NCBI GenBank assembly: GCA_961205875.1
Contig: OY540810.1
Location: forward strand, 28,024,001-28,088,000
Source: Sialis fuliginosa
Taxonomy: Eukaryota; Arthropoda; Insecta; Megaloptera; Sialidae
Length of the DNA: 64,000 bases
Reading direction: 5' to 3'
Every line of letters begins with the position of its first letter. Within the stretch, counting starts at the first letter, position 1. The notes under the pieces are model-generated. The model worked only from the letters and a program-made list of their open reading frames with translations. It did not search any database and was not told the origin of the DNA. This document shows positions 23,395 to 36,713 of this stretch, piece by piece. The position numbers were made by a program, and so were the translations under genes.

Positions 23395-23710
23395 AGCGAT
23401 TATATTACGGCCATATTGTTGTTGTTGTTGACCGGTTGCAGTGTACTGACCATTCGGAAGGGGTATTGATTTTTTATAATATATTTTCTAGTATGTTAGG
23501 TTGGTCGGTAGAATATTTTTAAATTTCAAACTCATGTAATTTTTAAAATGGCCAGTTGTTGAAAATTGATGCAATCATTTTTTTTTTATGGCAGATATCA
23601 AAGGGGTAAAGTAGCAACTATGCTGTAACAAAAAACATAAATATATACGTGTATTTTCGAATTTTATTATATTGTAGAAAATATGAATTTTAATGATTAA
23701 TTAGGTCAAC

Positions 23711-24277
23711 TAAGGTAGTGGCACGAGTCTTGGTAAGGACCCCAGTAATGGCAAATTTTTAATTAAATGTACTGAATTAGAAATATGTGTAGATATTTAA
23801 TGACTACCATTTCTGAATATTAATCTATATACATTTAACTGTCTTACATCATTATTTGATGATAATCGGAAAATAGGTGTCAAAATGGTGGACATTTAAA
23901 CTAATTATTAGTATAATTTATATATTTATTATTATATTATCATAGAAACTGCTTTACAAATTTTGTTTCAAAGAGGATTCTTTATTTTATATCTTTTGTG
24001 TCATAGTACTTACCATTTTATAATCATTAGCAAGTGTCCATCACTGCGTGCTCATTATATTATATATTTACCTTTGCCATTACTGGAGAAAAAATAAAAG
24101 GCTATAATTTAAAAAACAAACTATATTTGGTGATTTTGGTAATTAAATTGATTAAATAAAGAATTACTTGTTTAATTAGTAACATGAGTTCATCAGAATT
24201 AGAAAAAACAAGCCCATTAATTAAAAAAAAAACGAAAACTTACTCTCATAGCGGCCATAACTGGTGCCTTTACCATA
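23711..24277 (+). mobile_element. MITE family A, copy A2
   Basis: Starts TAAGGTAGTGGCACGAGTCT and ends 'gcggccataactggtgcctt' then 'taccata', a decayed inverted repeat. Internal landmarks shared with A1, A3 and A4 are 'ggtggacatttaaactaatt', 'tccatcactgcgtgctcatt', and 'aggctataatttaaaaaaca'. About 567 bp, non-coding, flanked by TA. This copy shows the sequence of the A element across the point where B is inserted in A4. Confidence 0.78.
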
Positions 24278-25860
24278 TATGAATACAAAATTCTATGAAA
24301 ACTAGTATAATTTGTATACTACTTTTTAAGGTTTTAAAGATGGATGGTTAAAACTCATTTTACTATAAATGTAGAACTATACAGGGTGGGGCAATAGTGC
24401 GTGGAAGTTCGATAGCTCGTATACCATAACAGATAAAAAAATCTTTCTAATGCAGATGTAAACTGTGGGTAAAGGCGCACACATATAATTTTTTTAAATA
24501 TACAGGGTGAACGAGACCAGTTATACTTTTCATCTGTGACAGGAACAAAACATTGAAGGTCGCCTGTATGTACAAAAACTAAACTTTTATGCTACTGTTA
24601 GGTGTTGAGGACTAAAGAGTTAAAACTCATTCATTTTTTACAAAATAGACTGCAAAAGGTGATTTACTGATCTCTATGATTATTAGTTCCGAAGATAACG
24701 TAACACAAAATTCTTACATTCGAGCTCACAGTTACCCCTTAATACCGCCAAGAAAGACCTACATAATTCTACGTCAAAAACACATGCACTATGGATAGCT
24801 AAAGTACAAACGTTGTTGTATCGACATTAGTTTGTTAATAATAAATATGAGAATTTAAAAGTAATATTGTTATTAATTTTAAAATGAAACTTATGCTTAT
24901 CCATATATTATTCACAATTGAATCAGGAAATGATGATTTGTATGGGAAATAAAATAAATTATTAATCCCGCAACAGTGGCGCCAAATTTCACAAATCCAA
25001 TGATTTTTCATTTTTAAATAATTTAGCGATGATGAAAGCTACTTTTTTATTTTTATGGTTAGTTTCACTGTGATACTCTTTTATGGAAATATTGCTGAAA
25101 ATATCTGACGCGACCGCTGGTATTTACATATTTTAATATCATATAATATAACAAATAAAAATTTTCAAAAAAATGTTTTAGCTATATTTTACGCAACTAT
25201 AGTTAGATAAATAAAATGTTATGTTTTAAAATTATCAATATTAGGTAATATTTTTAAGATTTTTTTTTATTAAACACAATATTAAATATTAATCGTTTTG
25301 TACATTTTTAAACCAATTTTGTTATTTTTACCAGCCCGTCAAAATTCAAATTATCCTTAAAAACGGTATTAATGACTTGATATAGAGTCAAATAAAAAAA
25401 CATTGTTTCGTTACTAATTTTTATTTTTACTAAAACTAGATAATCGACAAGGTTCAATCTTTTAAATTAATTTTCTTAAATGAACTTTCTTCACTATTTT
25501 TTTTTTTATTTATAACAGAGTCATTTTATGAATGAGATAAATACCATAAATGATCAATCACTGATTTTTAACAACCATATATCTAAATAAATTTAATAAA
25601 AAATACAAATGTGTTTTCGATTTGATATGAAATATACGTACATAAATACACCGTGAGTTGTGTTTTATAGACAAATACGAATGAATACAAAACAGAATAA
25701 TAACTAATGATGAAATATTACACCATCACCTTTAGTTTGCATTAACACTACAGAAATTCCATTATCATCTTTCTCCGTTAGACACATAACATAGCAAATA
25801 TAAAGAAAACAATAATACAAAAACTGGCATATCTGCCCATTGGGTACCGGAACGCAATTC
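24278..25860. other. AT-rich non-genic stretch with 'tacagggtg' repeat starts
   Basis: Two direct copies of ATACAGGGTG occur at about 24381 and 24503, a start/end word seen in many insect dispersed repeats (compare CACCCTGTATA at 42842). No second boundary was identified. The rest is unremarkable. Confidence 0.4.
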
Positions 25861-25880
25861 TGAGACCAATGACTGCGTCC

Positions 25881-25905
25881 TATAAAAACAGAGACGGGAA
25901 TTCCC
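25881..25905 (+). promoter_or_regulatory. TATA-like box followed by a palindromic kappa-B-type site
   Basis: CCTATAAAAAC (TATA at 25881) is followed by GGGAATTCCC at 25896-25905, a perfect palindrome fitting the NF-kappa-B/Rel consensus GGGRNWYYCC. It lies in a small non-repetitive patch of higher GC. A Rel site downstream of the TATA box is unusual for a promoter, so either the strand or the function may be wrong. Confidence 0.2.
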
Positions 25906-28900
25906 TCGTAATAGTGAAAACCGAATTTTCATCTTTATCTTTAGCGATATTCTATTACACTAAAGTTGGACCGCAAGACAATGCCGACTTTATTAGAATT
26001 GGGAACTAGGAGTGAATTTATTTGGCAATTTTTTCAAACGTTTGTAGGAATATATACAAGTCTATATCGAATCGATTCTACGGTAACGGAATTTACGTTT
26101 GTTTTATATAATGTAATGTTTTTCAATTGAATCGATTATACTAGGTGTTCAGTATGGAGGGTTGACTTTGGTGTATAGAGAATAGAGTTACGTTGACTGT
26201 TTATAGAAGAACATTGTTAGATCGTATGTTGTGAGATATTCTGAATTATTTTTAGCAGTTTTATTACAAAGATAACGATGATTTATTTTAATAGTGTGGT
26301 TTTTTCATTGTGCTTTGTCTAAAAATCAAATTATTGTATAAATAGTTACACTCAAGTTAATATCTTATTTTCTTTCGTCTTATTTTAGTCTGATCGAAAC
26401 ATTATTACAATTTGGAATATTTGAAAAAAAAACTATTAAACAATAAAATACCGATTGATAGTTTTAAAAATTCAAACGTTTCCGACTACCAACCGAATTT
26501 ATCCGAATTGCGTTTAACATCAATAGACTCTGTTTTGAAATCTGTAACTCGTCAATTCATTTATGAAAATAAAATGGATAAACTAAGAAAATGTAAATTG
26601 TAAATAATGTTTTCTACCACAGTATACAAACATCAATTTTAATGAACCTGATAAAAATACAGCTATATTTAATATGTATTTGTGAAATCACTAGTTGTTT
26701 CACTAATATGGCGTCATACTTAGTGTATTTAAATAGTTTTTTTTTTATTGAATAAATATTTTTTTACTTCAATTTTATTCGCGCTGATATAATATAAAAA
26801 TTTACACATATAAAATTTTTATTGATAACACTAAAATTACCCATCAAAATTTCTAGAAAAAACTTTCAGTTTTACAACTTAAGTATACAAAATAGAACAT
26901 AACTGTTAAAATTTACAAAGTTTTATAGCCTAAATTGTGTTATTTTTTATTTTTACCTGTAGTAATAAATATATTAAAGTTTCGTATATTTACCACAGTT
27001 TGAAATTACTTCCAGATAAAATTTACATACATATATAAGATACATCTCATGTGCTACATATGCATGCATAATATACATATATGTATGTATACATACATAT
27101 ACATATACAAAACACGCACCAATAAACACCAGTGGCGTATTTGAATGGGGGAAAAAACCTTGACTTTAATTTGTCAAGAAAATCTCAAGAAGTCGATAAA
27201 TGATTTAACCCCTCAAAAACACGTTCAGTCGTTGAAAGAACCACAAAAACCTCAGATTTAAAAAATAACTATTTCTAAAACTATCAATAATTTAATTAAC
27301 TAATAAATAAAATAAACAGAATCTAATAACTCAATCTTATAAACAATACAATTAAACGACAATTCAAATTTATTGTGTGTGTGTTTTCTAGTCGTATTTT
27401 ATATAATATTAATTAGTTAGATTCTTTATCCTTTATTGGACAGTTTTTACAATTAATTCAAAAGGTTAAGTATAAAGTCGATAAAAGTAATTAACTTTTA
27501 TACATTGTAATACATTACATAAACATTTAGATACAATTTATTTATGTTTAAATATTTTTGCTACTTAACAAGAATTTAGTTATTATATTTATATTATAAA
27601 CACTAAACATTTTTATTACTATAATAAAAACACATTTGTAACATATGATAAGCATTATACGAAGCGTTTTTACCCATAAAAAATATAATCAAGCGCCATT
27701 GAAACAATACATACATATATGTTTACACACACACACTCACATTTGTGCGAATATTCGGACGATATCCGCAATGCATATTTTAGCATTAATTTCTGTAGGA
27801 CAATATGCGATACGCCACAGAAGGGAAAAACTTATTTAATATCAACATTTGTTTTTCTTGAAGAGGGTAAAGTTTGTAGCCATGCGTGGATATTAATTTA
27901 AATTTTGATATTATAATTTATAATAAAAAATATTTTTTCTTTATTTAGATTAAAATAAACCTATTTTTAGATTTCTAATACCGACTGTAAGATACTAATA
28001 TAATGTTTACCTATTTAAATTATTTTAAAAAATACATCAACAATAATACATTAAAATATTTACCCTCACACCAGCCCAAAAAAAATTCAATATGGAATAA
28101 AACAGCCCCGTAAACCAAGTTCGATTATGAGGCCCCAAAAATATATTTTTTTTTACTTACTACTGAAAATTATCTCCTCCCATCATTTTTGTACTACGAA
28201 TCAAAAAATTACATTACTAAAATCTCAAATTTGAGGTCTCTTAGAACCCTGCGATTTTTAAAATGAAATATAACTTAAACACCCCCATTTCAAATTAAAT
28301 ATTTCGACCATTCAAACATTTTTACGGTCTCTCCATTACCGACACACTAAAAAAAATATATAACAAAAAAGCTTCCTCCATATTTTTCAGCACCTCCACC
28401 ATTTTTTCCATCCATCCAGTTTTACACTTTCTGAATGGCGAAGTAATAGACATTAATTTAAGATAAAATATATGTAATAGCGCGCAGCAGCACAGAGAAA
28501 TTACAGTCATTCAGAATGTAATTAAGTCATATGTAACAATGTATGTGTAATTCATACATACAGTATAATTTAAAGTTTTTAGTGCCTATTACCATTGCCT
28601 CAGTGACGTAGGCTCTCGGATGTGGCCGCCATTTTGCGTTATATTATTTCCGTAACATTTTAATACCAACCACTCGTACGTTTTGCTCGAATTTATTGGA
28701 ACAGGATCGGGATGAAAACATATACGTGTGTGCTGTAATGTACAGGCGATTAAAAAGTCCTTATAAGAATTTGTGTTATTTTATGAATTTAAATGTTGCA
28801 TAATTTAAAAATTAGATTTATCGTTATCAAAAAAATAGACGACATATATACAGCATAAAGAAGTCATTCAGTTGCCAATATGACTCAATAAATAAATAAT

Positions 28901-30995
28901 TTGTCGAATTAAATAAAGAGTTCAGTACTTCATATACCTTCGCCAAAAAATGAAATTAAAATTATAAATCCTACAACAATAACGTCAGTTTGCATTACTG
29001 AAGTAGTACAGTTATTTTGGTTCTTGATTATTAATGTGTACCTACTTTCTTTAACAAACATGTGAGTTAAGTAAATAATACAATTTATATAGCAAATATT
29101 TTCATATAAACATTAACATCTTCTGTATGTTTACTTATTTTAAAAATAAAATGATATTCTATATTTTCATACACTTCACAAAAACAATAAACAAAATTAA
29201 CATTTTCCATTGTTTCCGTTGAAATTAAAAAAAGCGGACACTTTTCACAAATCTGTGACGAGTACTCACTTATTTTCCGCTGAAATAAATACAAAAAAAG
29301 CACAAGAAACAATCGTAATAAACAATCCTTCCCGCCAAATCCATCAACGCGAAGTGAGCAGCGCTAAGAGCAAAACAAAACAAACGTAAATCCCCCATAT
29401 AAATAATCCGACACTGTTTGTTGTCACGCGGTTTTAAAAGGCGCAGAAATGATGCACGACTATCCAATAAAACAAATAGTTATGGTACAGTGAGATTTAA
29501 CCCAATACCTTCAACCGAATCACCTATTTAGGACTACACAGAAACAAACCATTATGCGTATGATGCACACGTATGTACACATGTACAAATTTCAAACAAA
29601 GATTTCAGAAAGAACGATCTTCCAAATCTTGGATAAAAAATTAAGAAATCATTCATTTGATCCCATTTTATCTATTTTTACAAAAAAATGTCGTTAGTCT
29701 TATATTTTTTAAATGTTTAAAAAAACAATCAAAAATTTCTCAAATTGTGACGCATCTAGAAGCAGTAAAGTATTACTTTTAGGGGTTAGGTTGGGTTAAG
29801 AACTTACTGCAGGTTACCTGAACATTCCGCTTTGATTAACAGCGCCGATAAAAGTACTATATCACCCAATGTAATTCATTGTAAGTAATTTGTTTTATTT
29901 CTGTTTCGCAGAAATATACGGAACCATTGCTGTTTTGTAATATAGTCAATAATTTTTAAGCGAGAAGTTGGCAGAGAGGTGCTATTAACTGTGGTAAAAG
30001 TAATGGTACATATGGATGTGTGCAATTTATGGTTCAATTCTTAGAAACTGAAGTGACTAGCTTCATTATTGCATAGCAAATCCAGGAATTTAAAAAAAGC
30101 CGTAGTTTAATATTTATTTAATTGTCCCAAACTGTAACTATTGATTAGACTAATCACAAATCCTTAAGACATAATTCAAGTTCTTCGTAAAATTATAAAT
30201 AGTAAATTAAGTTTATGTAATATTTACTATAACCAACTGTTTCAAAATCTAGTACAATTCTAGTTTTCATATATATCTGTCAAAAATATGAGATTCAAAA
30301 TAAATATCAGCCATTGGTAAATACTATTATTTACATATTATAATACTTTAATCAAATTTTGATTTAACAGAGGTTATTTTAAGAAAATTTTTCAACTGCA
30401 AATACCTATTTTTACGCTGTATTTTTATCTCTTACAAATTATAGTGACCTTTATTTTTAATTTTTTTTTGCTCTACACTTTTTTATATTTTCTTTCTACT
30501 TGTAATTTTTCAACTATACAAATTAGCTTTTACAACTGCAGTTTTGATTTTTGGAACTATATAAACAAACTAAAATAACTCATGTGATTTAAATTATTTC
30601 TGTCTATTTTATTCCCCCTCACATTTTTTTATCATATCAAATATAAAAATTTCGAAATTCAAATCAACGTTTAAAAAATGTCATCTTACAATACCTTTTT
30701 TGCTCTTTAAACAACTGTGAAAGCAAGAAAAAAAATTTAAGGGCAAGAAATTATTCAAGTATGTATACAATATTTTATTTATTTTCTCAGCTTGGGGTTC
30801 TCCTTCACCTCAGGGCCCTAGGCAGTTACCTATAGTGTCTACTGTATAATACGCTATAGACCATACAACAATTAAATGTGGAAATAATTTTGACTTAAAT
30901 AAACTTTACTATTTTGGATCCTCCAAATAGTAATGCAACCGATAGTTACTAGAAATTAAATATGATTTTTACAATTATAATTAAATAAATATACC

Positions 30996-30998
<3 letters not shown>
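25906..30998. other. Long AT-rich non-genic stretch
   Basis: Apart from the orphan frame at 26412 I see: a TATG/CATA simple-sequence patch (27045-27115), a solo CAGTGGCGTATTT hAT-end-like word at 27130, mildly GC-rich non-repetitive patches at 28560-28740 ('gatgtggccgccattttgcg') and 29330-29460 ('acgcgaagtgagcagcgcta'), and a 'cagggccctaggcagttacc' word near 30812 that resembles a hAT subterminal region. No gene supported; ORFs of 60-75 codons here have no domains. Confidence 0.4.
26412..26603 (+). other. Orphan 63-codon open frame with coding-like composition
   Basis: The peptide (…IPIDSFKNSNVSDYQPNL…, then LRLTSIDSVLKSVTRQFI) uses a balanced amino-acid set unlike the Ile/Tyr/Phe/Lys-rich accidental ORFs around it. 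A good acceptor-like tract (ttttctttcgtcttattttag) ends at 26388, but TGA is in frame just after it, and the frame begins without ATG. It could be a decayed exon. I do not recognise the protein. Confidence 0.2.

Positions 30999-31003
<5 letters not shown>

Positions 31004-31041
<38 letters not shown>
31004..31041. repeat. (AT)n microsatellite
   Basis: About 19 AT units with one early interruption. No satellite-core motif (see 37071, 44600) lies next to it. Confidence 0.9.
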
Positions 31042-31045
<4 letters not shown>

Positions 31046-34000
31046 AATCACAAAAAAGGTTAATAAATTGTCATCTGCCCTGATCACTACTCTAGAGCAA
31101 ATCCTATTCCCCTCGGTGATCCACGTACGTATGTATGTAAATTAATGCCAGAAAAGTATTTGTCTAATATTTCATAAATTGGTGCAATTTTTTTGGTCGG
31201 AGGAACAATCGAAAGTTATTCAAAACTGTTCAACTGTTGGAATTTCTATTTTTAATACATAATCAAATAAGTGACAAATAAAACTATTCAATTAATTAAC
31301 GGTAATCGAAGTATATTTTAACTCGTACTTCTGTGAAGTTAAACCACCACAGGTACTAAATTATATAATTAGAGAAGATGACTAGAGTCTCATGTATTCA
31401 ATCTAACCTAGAACATCCAACTGTTTCGCTACTGATAATAAATGATAATATACCTATGTCACTGTAAACCTATAAACTTCATAATTACTGTTTTGTTTTC
31501 ATGTGTGAGCAATTCACAATAGTAAATCATTTACTGTAGAACATAATTTATGTGACGTCAAATTATGAACGGATCGATCGAGTGTTCACTGGGATGAAAA
31601 TTTACGTTGATGCGTTTTTTCTAGGAAATTAGTTTCGATTGGACTGTGATATTAATGTACAATGTACACAATTAATTTTTTTCATAATAATTGATACTTT
31701 TACAGCTGTTGTATAAACTATATTATGGTAGGGTTGTCCAACATTTGAATTTGCGATCTATAAGACCTAAAATGATAATAAATAAAAAAAATGTATATAA
31801 TCAATATTTAAATTGTATAAATCCATAAATATATCAGGACAATTAAAATATTTTGGATTTTTATACGTCGTGTTTTATGCAGTATAATGGGTCATCCATA
31901 AATTACGTTACACGTTAAAGGAGGTGGGAGTCTACAAAGTGTGACAAAGGAGGCGGAGAGTCACAAGCTTCGTGACGTCACATCTAAAAAATCAAAATAA
32001 TGAATTTTATATTAATTCTAAGAACAAAAATGTGAGGAAAAATTAACATGTTGTTAATAACTCGAGACCTGTGAAAATTTCAACCGTGCATAGAAAAACT
32101 TCTTATAAATAAAAATAATATAAACAGCAATGATAAAAAACAAAATTTATTAAAATAAGTTTCATTCCCTTCCTTTTATAATAAATACTAAAAAATAGTG
32201 CGACACTTTTCGATGTTCATGTTCACGTATTAATATATAAATGTATAAAAGTGGAACAGGTTTGTTTTCGAAAAAAAAACGTAGGAAACTACTGAATGTA
32301 ATATTATGTACAAGCTGGTCGTTTTTATTGGCTAAAAATAGAATTAGTCACATGAGCCACTCAAAATTAATTTTATTTAAAGTTATAGGTACTTTAAAAA
32401 CCTATTAGTTGAACAATTCTGCCCTACAAAAGCTACCTAAAAAATTAGGTTAAATATAAAATAGGTTTAAAACCCGAAAAATTATTATGTGTATATATTA
32501 TGTTTTTAATTTATAGTTCGTTTGCATGACTTTGGTAAGTATTTTTGTGTTAATGGGAAAAGTTATTTTAGGTTTCGCAGTGTTTTTAAATAACAAGACT
32601 CTTTTCACACTAAATTATACTGAAAATAAATATTGGTAAAGAAAAGTTCGTCAATGTTTCATATTGTTCAAATTAATTATAATAGAATTTTCTTTCAAAA
32701 AACTATTTAGTGTTATATCGCTTGTCTGTTAATAAAAAATAAGTTGTGTTCTTTATAAAGAGAAAAGTTCGGTAGTTAGAATCACACAAAAGATAAATTA
32801 TACCACAGAGATACGAAACGATAATATTTCATATTTTTTTAAACAATATAACATTAAACTTTCATTTTTGGTATTTTAACCCCGTCAAGAACGATGTTTG
32901 CTTCAACAATCGATCTACTTATTTCTTAAAGCTAAAAATATTGTAATTTTATTTTGTCCAAAGAGATTTTGTCGATTTTATATTAAGATTTAAAATTCCA
33001 AAAGTGTGTACCTGAGTTGTGATTACTTCCTTGTTTTGCACTGAAAATTTTCTAGCAGAAATAATTCATACAGTTTCGTATATTTCATCTGCATTATAAA
33101 GGTACATATGCAAATTTCAACCTTTACGTAAAAGTTTTGTATTTCGTGCTTATCAACGCTTTGTCACGCGCGTTTATTTACAAAGTACAGAGTTAGAATT
33201 TATAAATATGTACAGTTAATGTTAGTTGTCTTAACTATACATTTTTTACCTTTGAAATTATGAAGGTAAAAAATAAAATAAAAGAGAATATTTATATGTC
33301 ATTATATTATAAACATTTTAAGTTATGGCAGAGGAAGAACAAGTCCATGCATTCATATATATGTAGATGTAAATTCATTTAAATGTTAAAACTGATATCG
33401 TAGAAATATTAGAATAAAAATTATTTTTATTGTGTTTGTCACAGCCACAAAAAAACGTAGAAATGTGATATATGGCATAATAATTATAATAAATGGTGGA
33501 TTTATAATATACCTGAGTTATAAAATACAATTTTATGTTTTTGGCGCTTTTTAATGCTGGGAAAATGGGTTACTAAAAAATATTTTTTTACAATTCTGGC
33601 GAGTGGGGTATCAAAATATGAAATATGACAATTCAAGGAATTTAAATATTTACATGTTTGATTATTATTAAAATCTTCATTTAACTCCGAAATTAAATTA
33701 AAAGCTATAGAAATATCTGGTGTATAATGTATTGCTAAAAATAATCTTGTAATAATTTGAATAATTAGACATAATAGTGATATAAATCAGAAAAATAAAA
33801 TGGAAATATGTATACTGAGGCTGAAATAAAAAAAAAAATTTCAGTACCACTGTACTTACGTTTTTTTTTTTTCAAAAATAATTCAATACATAATACAAAT
33901 AGAAAATACATTGTGCTGTTACCTTTTCGATAATATTTAAACTGCTACTAATTGCATTACTTAAAATGGTTCTTGACTTACTTTGTGTTTTCTAGTGTCG

Positions 34001-34233
34001 TTACTGTTCACAAGTGCAATTCAGTATAAAATAATCGAATACGCTATAGAACACAAGAACGCGTGACTTAACTTGCACTTGACAATTTTTTTATTATTTC
34101 TTCTATCTTATTATTTATTGTAAAAAATATCACATTGCGAGGAAAAAAATAGATTAGCCTTTAAAACTATTTGTAGATTGCAAAATAAAATAGCAGATAA
34201 TTGTCAATAACAAAAATCTAATAAAGTAGTATA
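31042..34233. other. Long AT-rich non-genic stretch with one MITE end
   Basis: At 31901-31990 'gtcatccataaattacgtta' followed by GC-richer 'aggaggcggagagtcaca' and 'gtgacgtcacatc' looks like one end of an O-type element; the other end was not found. A 'tagggttgtccaacatttga' word at 31728 is similar to the hAT end at 7229 but unpaired. No exon or tandem array recognised. Confidence 0.4.
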
Positions 34234-34710
34234 CTCTCTAAAACTGAATTAGAAGTTATTTCACTAATTGAATAGTCACTTTAAATTTCATTAAGTGTCG
34301 CCAATACGGCATTTATTCTTACTTCGATTTGTCAACGTCAACGAATCAACTGTTTTGAGTAAGTTATTAACAATAAATCAGGTAAGTTTATGTATGCAAA
34401 GCTTGAAAAATCTATTCAAAAATAGTTTTGCAATAAAGTGATAATGAGTATTACAATAAACCTTCAAAATTTCATTTGATTGCTTTTTTATTATTCTAAA
34501 AAAAATCTTTAAAAAGTCTCATTTTCCGAAGTTATTTTTGCTCGTTTTTGACATCAAAAATAAATATATAAAAAACCTTAGCTTAAGAAGTAACTTTCAC
34601 TAATTCAAATAGTGAATAGTCTCTAATTCGTAGTGGTATACTTTTAACTATTTCAATTAGTGAATACTCACTATGAATTAGTGATTTCTCACTGATTCAA
34701 TTTAAGAGAG
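34234..34710 (+). mobile_element. MITE family F, copy F1 (TCACTRATT-rich)
   Basis: Ends are CTCTCTAAAACTGAATTAG and the complement CTCTCTTAAATTGAATCAG. Within about 120 bp of each end the words TCACTAATT / TCACTGATT and their complements recur many times in both orientations, for example 'actaattcaaatagtgaata' and 'gaattagtgatttctcactg'. About 477 bp, non-coding. A second, shorter copy is at 36714. Class unknown; target-site duplication not resolved. Confidence 0.7.
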
Positions 34711-35388
34711 AACGTAAATATAGTATCTATACTTTAACAATGTAATGCTTTAATGCTGTAATTTATTTTAGTTGTAAATTCTTGCTATTAAAGGCGTTTG
34801 ACTGGTGAGTTTTTACTCGTAAATCGCGTGATTCAATAAAATATCTATTTATTTTATTGAATTGCTACGGAACATTACCAACATTTCTTACATCTGCTGG
34901 AAGAACGTCAATACATTAAAGTGTTGCGATATTGATGTTTCTTGTAAAACAATAATGTGTTTTAAATTTCCTCTTCATGTTTTATAGCTGTTTTTAAATC
35001 ACGTTACTTGTGATCTAAATTTTACTTTAAAAATTGATTAAAAAATATAAATAGTATTATGATACAAATAAAGAATTAATGGTAAACAGTATTGGATCAA
35101 AAATACTTACGAAACTGTATATAAGTATTTTTCTGAAAATTTTATAATTATTTTAAATGTCCACTAGAACAACGAAACGTTAAGTATGGAGACCAAAACA
35201 CTTGTTAATTGTTTTTAGGTGAACAATAAATTAAACATAACGGTATTGACATGTTTTTTACCTTAATAATAGTTTAATTAATTTTCTTATTTAATTTACA
35301 TAATTTCATAAAACCAACTTTATCTATGAATAAAAGGGGCAATTATATTAACAGCTCAGATTGTACATAGATAAAATAAACACGTACA
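34711..35388. other. AT-rich non-genic stretch
   Basis: Nothing recognised between MITE F1 and the exon-like tandem duplication. Confidence 0.4.
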
Positions 35389-35738
35389 TGAATTTATTTA
35401 CTTTTATTTGTTTATAATAGGGGAAGAAAGGGTTCGCGATGCTTTTAGGGCAAGTAATAGATTTAAAGATAAAGATATAAGCTCTAATTTAAAAAAAATT
35501 GAATCTGTAGGATTGCGCCAAGCTGAGTTATTAATTATTATTCAACATAATGTTACGTTATCAATTTATTTATTTTAATTTGTTTATAATAAGGGAAGAA
35601 AATGGTCGCAAAGCTCTTAGAGCAAATAATAGATTTAAAGATAAAGATATAAGCTATAATTTAAAAAAAATTGAATCTGTAGGATTGTGCCAAGCTGAGT
35701 TATTAATTAGTCTACTAATGTTACGTTATTTAATTAAA
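35389..35738 (+). repeat. 172-bp tandem duplication of an exon-like sequence
   Basis: Two copies (about 35389-35560 and 35561-35738). Both encode the same peptide block in frame: a Glu-Glu start, then RFKDKDIS, then NLKKIESVGL, then QAELLI. Copy 1 has DAFRASNRFKDKDISSN and copy 2 has KALRANNRFKDKDISYN. Each block is preceded by a T-rich tract with an AG just before the frame (tttgtttataatag in copy 1, tttataataag in copy 2), as in a 3' splice site. Several changes between copies keep the frame and similar residues. I do not recognise the protein. It may be duplicated exons of a host gene or part of an unknown element. Confidence 0.5.
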
Positions 35739-35841
35739 ATCAATTAAATATGTAAATATGTAAAAAAATAAAAAATAAAATCTAAAAAAGAATAATGGTT
35801 AAATTAACGGCATATTCTTCAGGTTAAGCTTTTTTTTGGAC

Positions 35842-35863
35842 GGGGGGTAATGGAATACCCCCC
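35842..35863. repeat. G-run / C-run hairpin
   Basis: GGGGGGTA, loop ATGGAA, TACCCCCC form a perfect 8-bp stem; the C run continues for several more bases, and flanking T and A runs could extend pairing. Confidence 0.7.
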
Positions 35864-36713
35864 CCCCCTTCAGAAAAAAATTAAAAGTTATAAAATAAAA
35901 ACAAACAAACAAAAATATATTATTATGTCACACTTTATGTTTAGAATAATGCTCAGAATTCAAAATGTTATTGCTCAAATACAATATATTTAATGCTCAA
36001 AGTATATAAATTATTGCCCGCTTAAATACTACTCTTAAAGTATTTTAGTTTAAATAAAACACCACAGTTTTAAACAATGATGCACATGTTTAAAGTACAT
36101 AGCAGTAGAAAGTTAAAGTACATACATAGATCGTAAATAAAATATTTTATTTGTAGTGCTGTTGAGGCTCAATACTTTTTGAACGAACCTCATATAACGA
36201 TGTCGTTAGTTTTAAGTACGTGAAACGGGAATGAAATAAACTGTGTTATTTCTTTCTGCTTCTGTCAAATGAATGTGTATTATTCCCTGCAACACTATTT
36301 TATATGTTGCGCTTTTCTTATGTTAAATGAAGAGGAAAAACTCGATAGTCTTTCTTGTTTATGACTGTTTGTTCTTTTTATATTATTGAAAGAAGTATAT
36401 AAAGTGCTGTTTTTCGGAAATTTACTGCATATACAAGATGATCTTTAAATGCAAATGTTATTGTTGATTTTAAAGCGAACATATGAAAGTATCGAATACA
36501 AAAAATATGTTTAGTTCAGCAGTATATTATGTGTAGAATAAAGAACAGTAGTTCTGTAATGTAATTGATCCACTTGTTTCTTTTTTTCTCGATATTGAAA
36601 ATGTCCAATGAATTTTATGGATTCAAATTGTTTAAGAAAAAAATACATTATTTAAATTTTTTGCCTTTCGTACTAGTGTCAAGCAGAACCGTATTTTGTA
36701 TATATATGCCATA
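35864..36713. other. AT-rich non-genic stretch
   Basis: No repeat partner or exon recognised. Confidence 0.4.

Noticed and set aside
29778..29798. 'ggggttaggttgggttaag' as insect telomeric TTAGG repeats
   Set aside because: Only one or two imperfect units; too short to be an interstitial telomere.
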